NCBI RefSeq assembly: GCF_026151205.1
Contig: NC_087079.1
Span: forward strand, 6,606,169 to 6,670,168
Length of the DNA stretch: 64,000 bases
Origin: Bolinopsis microptera
Taxonomy: Eukaryota > Ctenophora > Tentaculata > Lobata > Bolinopsidae
Reading direction: 5' to 3'
A program made the translations under genes and the position numbers. Below the pieces are notes generated by a model, which was not told where the DNA came from, did not search any database, and was given only the letters and a program-made list of their open reading frames with translations. This document shows positions 25,601 to 35,400 of the stretch, piece after piece; position 1 is the stretch's first letter; the number at the start of each line of letters is the position of its first letter.

Positions 25601-27524
25601 GGGGTGCCCTGTATCCCAGTTTTGGTATGATAATGACGTCATGATCTCCCGATTAGCCATCCACTGGTATCGACCTGCACCAAGTTATACATTTCAGATG
25701 TAGTTAAATTAATAGGTTTTATTATTAATTCTATTATACATTTCCTGATTTAATTCGACTGATTCAGATTGTATTGAGATATGCAATCAGATATGCAACT
25801 TATTATAAGTTGAACTTATATTCGCTGACTGATAACCGATCTTATCTCTCGAATATCCCCCTTGTTCTGATGACGTCACGATGACGTCACGATGACGTCA
25901 CGATCAACGACGTTTAACTGATCACATGATTCAACTGATTGATATGGACAATTTCTAGATATTATCATCTGGGTAACATTAAAAATCAATATGGACGTAC
26001 CACCCATTGATTGAATCAGTCCCAACCAAGCTTCTCCTATTCCATTATCAAGTAGATATTCCTGAAGTCTTCCGTTGCTTTCTTCATTCATCACAGGAAC
26101 CCACCTGAAATATATTTTTTGGTATTTTTTTATTCCCATTACAGTTAAAGTTACAGAAACGAACACATTCTCTGAGATACATTTCTCAGTACTATTCCAA
26201 TTAAAGTAACAGAAACGAACACATTTTCCTACCTAAAGTGGAACTTATTACCTGAGACCATCGTTAGAGCACCTCATCATACCCGCTGTAGCTCTATAGG
26301 TCCCAACATTCTTTATACGTAGTGCATAATGCTTCCAGAACACTGAAATGGTAAATTTTTAAACTCGTCAAACGGACAGATCAGCTTGTCAAAACTATTT
26401 TCCGAGCTAGTGTTGATCAAGGATGGTAAATGCGTTTTGGGGAGACTACGCGTAGATACTACGCATACGTATTTCCCGATGATAAATTACGTATTTCAAA
26501 TTTCTAATACTAGTAGTATGGTAGTCGACTACTACCTTTAAGTTGCAGTAACGCGCGAATATCTATATATAAATATTACATTGCAAATTACATGAAATTG
26601 TGGCCTAAGTGGTTAATGCGCCAGCTCCGTGTCAGTAGATTGTGAGTTCTAGACCCGGATAGGATAAATTATTCCCATACTTTTTGGCAATTATGAATAA
26701 CTAATGAATAACTAAAAATACCTCTGTAATATAACTAACAAGGTGAAATGAAATCGTCATCCGGCCGAAAAATTTATTATGGCCGTTTTAAAAGTTTATT
26801 ATAGCCGTTTTTTCTTTCCAGGCTGGATTCCTAGTCACTTTTTAAATTTATGCCATTGGGAAGTCCGTGTTAATCCGGTTTCAAAATCCAAGCAAGAGAG
26901 ACTTGTGATCTTAGTCTGCGGATATTGTAATAGATAAAAATGCACTGGAACTGGGTCTCGGGTGAAAGTCTATTCCTCGAGGGGGGGCATAACTGCTTTA
27001 TAACCTGAGAAGCTCTGCTCTGCAGCAGACTGACTGATTGGTTGGTTCAGCATAAGAATAGCAAGTCGCTGCAGCGTTTTCATTCGAGCACCGTAAAGTC
27101 TCCAAAACGACTGTCAGTATTGGCATTGCTATATACCACTGGGCCAGCGACTCGCGCGCAAATATCACTAATCTGTAATCACGTATTTCGTAAGAGATAC
27201 GCGCGTATTTTGAAAAATTTTACCATCAAAGAATTTAAGCGCCAAATTTTGCCGTATTTCACGTATTTCTTAGAATTTTTGAATACGGCATATTTACAGG
27301 CGATTTTTTGACGTATTTACCATCGATGGTGTTGATCGCGTTCGTGGGTATATATTAACCTCTTTTCGTGATTTTAAGTTACTTTTAAAAGTTGAACCAG
27401 GTAAATATTAGTCGGAAATGTCATAATATAAATGAAAACATTAGCAAATTGGCTTACGTGTGTCAGCAGAGAAAGATTGTCCAATAGTTGCTATGAAAAA
27501 CGACATGAAAACTAGAGACAACAT
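19694..27524 (-). CDS. Secreted C-type lectin / Ig / multi-VWC protein, 19 exons
   Basis: Exons 5' to 3': 27458-27524, 26252-26342, 26001-26104, 25504-25674, 23978-24115, 23494-23610, 23325-23372, 23062-23173, 22785-22923, 22468-22626, 22170-22278, 21910-22058, 21592-21763, 21236-21457, 20977-21108, 20604-20845, 20282-20476, 19950-20082, 19694-19830. Every junction keeps phase, giving 878 residues. Order: signal peptide (MLSLVFMSFFIATIGQSFSA); a C-type lectin-like domain (EAWLGL, NWDTGHPKPG, CVEL) without an EPN or QPD sugar-binding triplet; two VWC-like Cys modules; a Cys-rich linker with CKCPPEKP; two Ig domains (KCSAIGEPLPEI...TCYVWNVNG and MRCIATGSPKPEV...FACLASNKYG); then about six VWC modules (CNTCICV, CNTCTCL, CKTCTCH, CQTCTCQ, CNMCMCM, CNVCQCV). 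VWC arrays often bind BMP/TGF-beta ligands (chordin and kielin types), so a matrix or signalling role is inferred. I know no named protein with this order. The exon-12 donor and the last exon are the least certain parts. Confidence 0.8.
23628..23861. repeat. (TGGTTAC)n microsatellite, intronic
   Basis: About 33 near-perfect copies of the 7-bp unit TGGTTAC in the intron between the exons at 23494-23610 and 23978-24115. Because seven is not a multiple of three, every frame translates to a 7-residue cycle; these frames are not genes. Confidence 0.97.
24320..24430 (-). tRNA. tRNA-Leu(CAA) with intron, copy 1
   Basis: The reverse complement begins GTCAGGATGGCCGAGTGGTC and ends in CCCACTTCTGAC plus discriminator A, as in eukaryotic tRNA-Leu(CAA). 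Acceptor stem GTCAGGA pairs with TTCTGAC. The anticodon loop CTCAAG is followed by a 27-nt intron at the canonical 37/38 position. A TTTT terminator follows immediately. In this copy the anticodon stem (CTAGA with CCTGG) has one A-C mismatch and one wobble pair, so it may be less active than copy 2. It lies in, and on the same strand as, an intron of the lectin/VWC gene. Confidence 0.9.
25050..25160 (-). tRNA. tRNA-Leu(CAA) with intron, copy 2
   Basis: The same structure and length (111 nt) as copy 1, 730 bp away, with a fully paired anticodon stem (CCAGA with TCTGG), the same 27-nt intron apart from one base, and a TTTT terminator. Similar sequence outside the tRNA (GTTTTTGAAAAGAT on one side and AAAAGTAGAA on the other) shows that the copies arose by local duplication. 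Confidence 0.95.
25871..25900. promoter_or_regulatory. Three perfect CRE palindromes at 11-bp spacing
   Basis: TGACGTCA occurs at 25871-25878, 25882-25889 and 25893-25900, exactly 11 bp apart, about one helical turn, inside an intron of the lectin/VWC gene. TGACGTCA is the CREB/ATF consensus. It may be a true regulatory array or just a short tandem duplication. Confidence 0.35.
26419..27328. mobile_element. Putative hAT-type non-autonomous element in lectin/VWC intron 1
   Basis: GTGTTGATC is found immediately outside both ends (26410-26418 and 27329-27337), fitting an 8-9 bp target duplication. The ends are short imperfect inverted repeats with the core ATGGTAAAT(G/A)CG. The interior is rich in CGTATTT-type sequence and carries a degenerate tRNA-like segment (26603-26670) with A-box- and B-box-like motifs. 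No transposase is visible. Confidence 0.5.
26603..26670 (+). mobile_element. Degenerate tRNA-like SINE head
   Basis: TGGCCTAAGTGG resembles an A box and GAGTTCTAGACCC resembles a B box, spaced as in a tRNA, but cloverleaf pairing is poor. It is probably a SINE remnant, not a working tRNA gene. Confidence 0.4.
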
Positions 27525-28466
27525 TTTTCCTGAAAAACAAAAAATGTTCGTTATCAATATTACTAAAATTATTCTTTTCCATTTAAGCTCTTTTAAAAAA
27601 GGTTCTTTTAAACTTTCAATCATTGAACTATAATTGAATCAAACTAATGGTGTGGGATTAGTGATAGTAGCTGGAATTAAATACGAACTGACGCCAATTT
27701 ATTTGATTCAGCTATGTAACATGTACTATCGCAAAATTCCAATTAATTACAATTATTGAATGTCGAACGGTTAAACTCAAACCAGTTCTCAAAAATTACG
27801 TTGACAAAAGTGATACTTCAAATTTGACGATTCTTTATAAAGCTCTAGATTAACAAATGCATTACCGCCATAAAATAGTTTCCTTAAACTTCCATGACGT
27901 AAATTAGATTTATTAATGGCCGGAAACCGACACTATTTTCAAATTTCATACTTTCTGCAGAACAGTTAATGGATGCCTTAAATAAACGTATCACAAGAAT
28001 GTGGCAAGAATGTGAATACTTATGAAAAAATAATGGCGTAATGCATCTGTGTCAAGATGATATGTAGCATATTATTGATTATCTTGGCACAATTGCATTT
28101 CACAGGTGTAATGGCTGTCAATGGTAAATATGGCTTTATTTCATAAACAATGCGTGCATGTCGACTATAATTACCGCCAAATGTCACTGCTCGCGTAAAA
28201 AATTAAAATCAATAAACGAAAGGTTAAAGCTTGAAGTGGTCATAAAAGGTAGTTTACTCAAATAGCTGCCACGTTTAATTGCCATGAAAAATGCTTCAAC
28301 TAATGAGCTAATAAATACATAATTAATTTGATTATAGAACGTTTCAGAATTATTTCTGTGTTTAGTTGCTAATCAAAATTATATTTGTGTGGTTAATAAA
28401 AGCAAGAGAATTAATCTTTTGGTCTCGGTTTTTCATAGTTGCTTCCATGACTAAATTTTCTTTTCG

Positions 28467-28583
28467 TTACGTCACTAAATTGGTAACTACGTCACTAACT
28501 TGGTAACTACGTCACTAACTTGGTAACTACGTCACTAACTTGGTAACTACGTCAATTACTTGGTAACTACGTCACTAACTTAG
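28467..28583. repeat. 20-bp tandem repeat
   Basis: Six copies of the unit TACGTCACTAACTTGGTAAC with a few substitutions. The TACGTCA part is a CRE-like half site. Located in intergenic DNA. Confidence 0.9.
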
Positions 28584-29199
28584 TTATGAACTGAATTATA
28601 TCATTATAAAATTATACATAGAAACTAGTATGTGTGTCATGGAAACAAATCAAAAATTAAAAAACAGATTTTAAGAATTCAAACTGAATTAGTTTTAACA
28701 ATTAACTGACTATATATACTAGTAATTTTTTTTCTCACTAAATGAACAGTATTTGGAATTTACCAGTAAAATAACCTAAAATTGTAGTTCAGATGCTATA
28801 TTTCATTGAAGTAATAATTTTGTTTGACTTGTAAACATTTCTTCTAAAATTTATAGTATAGCGATTTGGAACGAAAATATAATTCTACATCGAGTAGTCT
28901 TAGCTCTTATCTTCACAAAATCTTCAATCAATATTGCTGAACTCGGTACAAAGTCATGCTCATTACTTAAACATTTGGCTGAATCGAAATGACAATGATG
29001 AGTAATCGAGAAATCTGACAACGTCTTTATTTAGCATTTCTGAAGTTTTTTTCAACAACAAGATACAAGGTCTCTCCCGAACGTTGGGATGGCCTGAGGT
29101 GCTTATCTCCTTTTCATTAACCCTGGGCCACTCTGTGTCGAGGCACTATACTAGCTGTAGGGGGGTTATTCCTACGAGCCAGAGAGTGTGTATCACCAG

Positions 29200-29268
29200 C
29201 CGACCGGGTGGTGTAGTGATAACACGATCGCCTCCCAAGCAGAAGACCTGGGTTCAAATCCGGTCGGA
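29200..29268 (+). mobile_element. tRNA-Gly-like SINE head
   Basis: GGTGTAGTGATAACAC (A-box region), a loop with CTCCCAA, and GGGTTCAAATCC (B box) resemble tRNA-Gly. The acceptor and T stems cannot both form, and the sequence runs on into unrelated DNA, so this reads as the 5' head of a SINE and not a functional tRNA. No A tail could be placed. Confidence 0.5.
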
Positions 29269-29423
29269 TTCAAGTCGGTCAGCTTTACCAAGCTGTGATT
29301 TGGTACAGCTTCGAAGTTTTTTCACAGAAGCATAACCGCGTTAATACTACCAGTAACATCTTGTGAAGTATCTCACTGAAGAATTATCACTTCAGTCACA
29401 TGATCACATGATAACATGTTACA

Positions 29424-29476
29424 ACACGTGACACAACACGTGACACAACACGTGACACACCTCATGTGAGCACGTG
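29424..29476. repeat. Short repeat with CACGTGACACAA units
   Basis: Three tandem 13-bp units containing CACGTGACACAA, plus a further CACGTG near 29471. They overlap the stop-codon end of the alpha-2/delta gene. Confidence 0.6.
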
Positions 29477-32400
29477 AAAGAGCAGAAACGTACCTAACAC
29501 CAGACTAACCAGTCCTCTCTGACCCCCACTACAAAGAGTGGATATATTGAAGTTATTGGTGCAAGGGAGTAGACTATACGACAACTCCCCAAAAGACACA
29601 TTAAACACACTGGTAGTGTTCCGAGCTGCCAGCTGGTTGCTAGGTGTTACAGAACTGCACGTGCAATCTGGAGACAGGTCGTTAAGAAGCAGCAAGTTAG
29701 TCCCCTTTACTGGAGCTGAATGTAGAGTTTTATCACACGTGGTGCACGCTAACTTGTGCACCTCTGCTGCACTATTGTGGTTGAGTTTGTAGACAAAGTA
29801 GTCCTTGCAGCATCTGTAGAAGGAGTCTTGTCGCTTGAGACTGATGGTTGAACCTAGCTGACTGTGGGAGGTAGCGAGTGTGATGGTGTTGTAGAGAAGG
29901 AGGAGAGTGTTGCTAAGTGACGTGGCGGAGGATGCTGGCTTGGTTTTGTTTTTGCAGGTTTGTAAACAGTTCTTGTAGGAATCACGTGAATAAACTGAAC
30001 GGTTCAGCATTTGATCCATCAGCTGAAATTTTGTTAAATTAGCGGATAATATACAGCGCTCTTATTCACCATTACAACATATGTAAGTCAGGCTAAAATA
30101 GCAATTTTATTTTATAATTTGTTACCTCTTGCCTAATGTAAGATTCGGAACACTTTTATAAGAGTTCATTTAAATTATTAGAAAAATAAATCTCATTCTG
30201 AAGATTTTCGGGGATTATTTCTTTGTTTATTATAGTGGTTGCAATTTTATTCTCATTCTCTTGTATATATACTTTTTGACTATTGGGTAAATTTACTTTT
30301 TATATTAGGTCAGACATAACCATGTAATTTGACTTTTGAATCGTTTAATCCGTTTAATCCGTTACCTCTGGGAAAACTGCTGAAAGATGCTGGTCCACCA
30401 TCATCTCAATATCGTTAACTGGCTCAATGGAGTTAATGAAACCCTTGTCATCTAGCAGATATGTCTGAATTGGAGGCTCTCTGTAGCTGACTTCTAAAGG
30501 CAGAAGGTTAAAATACATCATGAAATTGTGACTATCATAACATTCTCATTGAACCAACGAGTAAGACAAAAAAGGTAATTAAGACAAAAAGGTAATTAGA
30601 ATTGCAACGTTAGATTTAGAAATTATAATAATCAATTTGATGGACAATGAGGATTGAGGAAATTGGAACTTACTTCCCAGTTTGAATATTTCTAAAAGAG
30701 ACAGTTTGTAGAACTCTGTTCCGACTATCGCTGGAGTAATTGCTGTGGAATCTGAGATAAAAACAAGTTACATAATTGAGTAAAACTTTTGCACTTCTCT
30801 GCTCGAATTCAAGTCACTACAAATTTTAAACGCGATTAACATTTTAAATATCTTTATTCACCTTGCTGAAGAATAATATTTCTAGTCAAGAAGAAAGCAT
30901 CCTGTTCTCTGTAAGCTGAACTACGACGTTGGGGACCCATAGTAAGCCGATCATCTGCTTCTAGCGATGCGACTAGTCGCTCATTTTCAGTGAATATTTG
31001 AGAGTTTTCTTCAACTTCAAGCCACCCCTTGAGGTTGTAGAGAAGAAGACCTGCATTTGTGTACAGCATTACTGGAACGATCTGAAACATATTCTATGTA
31101 ATAATGTTCAGCTTCTTCTGGGCCGGATTAAAACATTTCGCCTTACTTAAAGCTTTAAAGCTTAAAGCAGGTCTATGAAGGATTGAACGGTATCTGGCAT
31201 CTATTTACAAATATAATTGCTTAAAGTTCTTCGCGGAACAATCAAACAACAGTCTTTAAACTGGATCTCAGAACAATCAGACAGTCTTTAAACTGGATCT
31301 CAGAACAATCAGACAGTCTTTAAACTGGATCTCAGAACAATCAGACAGTCTTTAAACTGGATCTCAGAACAATCAGACAGTCTTTAAACTGGATCTCAGA
31401 ACAATCAGACAGTCTTTAAACTGCATCTCAGAACAACGGTTCCTGTACTGTAGTGCGACACGTACCCTAGTGCGAAACCTTCAAGATCGATACTGTCGCA
31501 CTAGAGTACGCTACCTGGATCGTAGTGCGACACGTACCGTACTACGACAAAGGGTGTTTTTGTCGGACTTCGCACTAGAGTACGTGTCGCACTACAGTAC
31601 GATTACCCAGAACAACTCACATCAGTAGACTGAGCTGGCCACGCTTTCCTCACAATATCACTGACAACAGAATAGTGGGCCGCTGTTTCGTTCATAACAT
31701 ATGTGTTGAACCTAGGAGTAGGAAGTCATCATTAAAATGAAGATTTGCTTTACTTTAAGTTCGGAATCATATTACGATTACGTGAAAATTTTAACCAATA
31801 ATAATTTTTCCTCGACCAAAAATGTAACGTTTCAATCTGAGTAAATACCTGACGGTTTCCTTGGGAGTATCTCCCAGTTGTTTGAACCATCCAGTAATAG
31901 ATATTGATATCTGAGGACTTAGCGGAGTGTCCTCTACAAGAGAACTCCCAGGGTTGGCAAGAATTCTCTTAAGATCGGGATAACATCAGTCAGATTCTTA
32001 CTGGACTCAATCTCGTTGGAGAAGGCTGTGGGGATGGCCAGGGCTAGGAAGAAGGGGAAGGATTTGACGGGCGTGTAGTGGTATTGCATTTTAGTGTATA
32101 GCTCTCTGCCTCGCTGAGGGGAGGGGACAGTTCTTGTTATTCAATTTGCTCAGATAAATGCATTGCGCTTATTTTAACTAACAGATAGTTTCTCTAAATT
32201 TTTTGTCGCACAAAATGAAATTCCCGTTAGCCTTTTTAAATCTTAAGCGGAGTGAATCTATTTGTGCTTCAAGAAATTGAAAACTCCATTGATACTTATC
32301 CAAGTATGTATATATACAGAAATATTCACTAATATTTCTGTTTGAAGATCTGTTCTATACCTCCAATGAAAAGCTGTAGTGATAGAGACAGTTCCCCTCG

Positions 32401-35400
32401 ACAACACCACTTTCGCCGCTTATAATAGCTCTTTCAATGTCAGAGGAAGATATTTCACCTAAAAATAGAAGCGCTCATGCTAAAGAAAGTAATATTTTCG
32501 AAAATCTTAGTACAAAATGGATACAAAAATCTGCTATGAGATTAGTTTAAAGATGTCAAAGATTGTTTTATATTAGAATTGAACTTAAGTTATTGACGAC
32601 GAGGCCTCACCTTTGCAGAGCTCAACTTCAGCGAATCTTGCCGTGTAAGTACGTTCCAACTCAGCAAGAGGCTTCAGTCGAGGATGGTAGACTAAATTTC
32701 CTCTGTTGTTGAGAATTATTGCGTAAAGTCCCACCTGTTTATTTTTAATTTAGCGAATATATTAGATTTGTCCTATGATTGAAACAGTTTCTTATGACGT
32801 GATATAATATAAGCTTTAATAAAACAGCGCAAACTCTGAACTCGGTTAATCACAGGCACTAATTTTTGCAATACAATGCAAATAACAAGCACAAATAACT
32901 ACTTAGCTTTTTTCACCTTGCTCAAATTAGCGACTTTACTGACAAGATTGCTTATCTTTATATCAAGTCCCACAATCCCTGTCTTTTTCTCCTGAGAGCA
33001 CGATTTGTCGTGAATATTGAACACAACCATTTGATCCTTTTGTTGATCTTAATGCAACTATTATCTGATAAAAGCTAAGTAACGACACCAGCTAGGTACT
33101 GAAGTACTCGACAGTCACATCTACCCAAGGAACTTCCCAATGGCCATGTTAATTGTTAGCAAGTTGGAAACTAAATACCTTAATTCCCAAAAATTTGGGC
33201 GACAAAAAATTTGAGCGGGCCTCTCGCCCAAATTTTTTGCAGACCAAATTAATTGCATAAATCTTTTCCGTCTGCTAAATTTTTTGCTAACCAAACTTTT
33301 GGCATTTGGCCTGTGGCCCTGAAATCTATAGAAAGATGGCTTTTTCTTCATATCCAAGTGAAATATTATTTGAAATTTTAGTTTTCTAATCTGTCATTCA
33401 TGGCTTGACCAAGTAAAAAGGCTTATATTTTAAATGAATAGAAATAACTGGAATAGCTAACAGCTACTAATAAAACAAATGGCTAGAGGTACGGATAGCT
33501 AGAGATTTAAACAAGATATGCCAATGGATTATCATCCACCGTAAAGTCTGATCTACAAGCTTACAAGCATCAGTTATACCCGACTTCTCAAAGCCTTTCC
33601 TTATGTCATCTGGCCTCCCTTTTAAATATACAAAAAGTTCGTTGATCCAACGAGCGTGTACTTCACGGATCACTGTCAAGCGGGTATCAATTTTCACATT
33701 GTCTGATGAAACTCCTCCATTGAGCTGACACACTATGTTTTTCGCGTACGGTCGCTGGACGGCCCCTGTCCCTTTTCACAGCTGGTAAATGTCTCCTGCA
33801 GGTGCTCCTGCATCCATGACTTTATCTGATATCACAGCAAGCAACAAGCATTCCACGTAACTGTAGTTCAAAGAATGTGATGGTGCATATGTCTGGTTAA
33901 TTAAAATTAGACTTGACCTTTGGTCCGGGTTTACAGTAGTTCGCTACACACAATTATGTACACCTTTGTTTCCTCCAAAGCTAAGCGTATGTGCCGCTTA
34001 GTTTGATAGATCATGATGTAAACCTTCTAATTTTCTTCCAAACCTTTCGACCATCTGGTGAGGCGTCATAATGATAATTGTATGTGAAAGGGGTATGATA
34101 AGATATGCTGAGTGTAAGTAGACTAAACTATCTGATTGAGAGACTAAATATCACTATTGTATATTTATCATTTTGTACTGTGCCATCATCACTGTATTTT
34201 TTAGTAGTTACTGGGCAGATCGTAAATTTCATAATGTGAAACAACTCAGACTACCACCTACATGCTTAAAATTGAAAGCAAAATGACTGGAATAATAAGG
34301 AATAATAATGAACTAAGGCAAATATCTAACTGAAATTTTAGTGGAAAATCGTTCATTTTTCGAAGAATTTGTGCCCAAATTTTCGGTCGCCCAAATGAGT
34401 TCAAATTTTCTGCCCAAATTTTTCGGGCTCAAATAAATTGTGCTCAATATAATGGCACACAAATTTTTGGGAACTAAGGTAACCCTAAAGAACTAACCTG
34501 ATAATAAGAAGGAGCGCTAACAGATAAGATCATCTGCTCCTCCAGTCTGTTTGTCTCCTCGAAGGTTCCTGGACTCCACTCATCTTTCTCTGTCTTCCAG
34601 GCAGCTTCCATATACGCGTTACTCCACTTCGGAGTGAAATTCCCTCGGCCACTGTTCGAGTTTTTGTTGATCATATTGAAGAATTTGAAGGTGTTTGCGT
34701 TGACATCGGATAGATGGCCCATCTCGAGGAAGTTTCCTCGGTTATTGCAAGCCATCTCCCTGAGACCGCTTGTTGTGGTTCGAGGATTTCCGCATGCAAA
34801 CGTGAACACCTGGCCAAGTAAGGAAGTAAATAGGAATACTTACGTAAGTTTACTAGTTTAAGTACTACACGTAAGTACATATAGTAAGTAACGTGGTTAG
34901 AAAATAAATAGTTTTTAGGACGTGAAAGCTTACATTTCAATCGGAGAAGATGGCATATCTATGAACAAATTATTCTTCTGGTTTTTGTTCTCGAGTGGAG
35001 ATGTCACTGCAAGTATAGTTTTTATTTCTTACCTGAACGTCTTGGTTAGGATTACGTCTCTCAAAGGTTTCTTTACAGTTCTGTATGGTACCGTCACTGA
35101 ATACTATCAGTACCTTTTGGCACTGAGCTGACCGGTTTATGTTGGCACTGTTATCTGTAAATATGGGGTTCTATCATCATAGCAGGTATTTGGTAATCGC
35201 ACTGCAAATCAACGTATACTGTATATCAATACCCCTATATTTTCAATCGATATACAGTGTATGCCGAAATCCGAATACACCCTCCCCGAACCCTAACTAA
35301 TCCCTCGGTATTATTAAAATATTTGAACACTCCGTTACAATTTATGAAACTTACTGAACATATCAAAAGCAGCTTCAACAGCCTTGTCGAAATTAGCTTC

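Larger units (their letters stand above)
27525..29461. other. Intergenic region between the lectin/VWC and alpha-2/delta genes
   Basis: The 5' flank of the lectin/VWC gene and the 3' flank of the alpha-2/delta gene (both minus strand). It holds a 20-bp tandem repeat (28467-28583), a tRNA-like SINE head (29200-29268) and a CACGTG cluster near 29.4 kb. No exon is supported. Confidence 0.5.

Noticed and set aside
29200-29268. Functional tRNA-Gly gene
   Set aside because: The acceptor and T stems compete for the same bases, so a proper cloverleaf cannot form; it is better explained as a SINE head.
31849-32001. A 34-bp intron in the alpha-2/delta gene
   Set aside because: The first pairing (32001 to 31968) breaks the frame; an acceptor TTCTCTTGTAG at 31934 gives a normal 68-bp intron with the correct phase.
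33121-33357. Minus-strand 78-residue frame at the left end of the pogo-like element
   Set aside because: It covers the inverted repeat and flank and has no similarity to transposase motifs.
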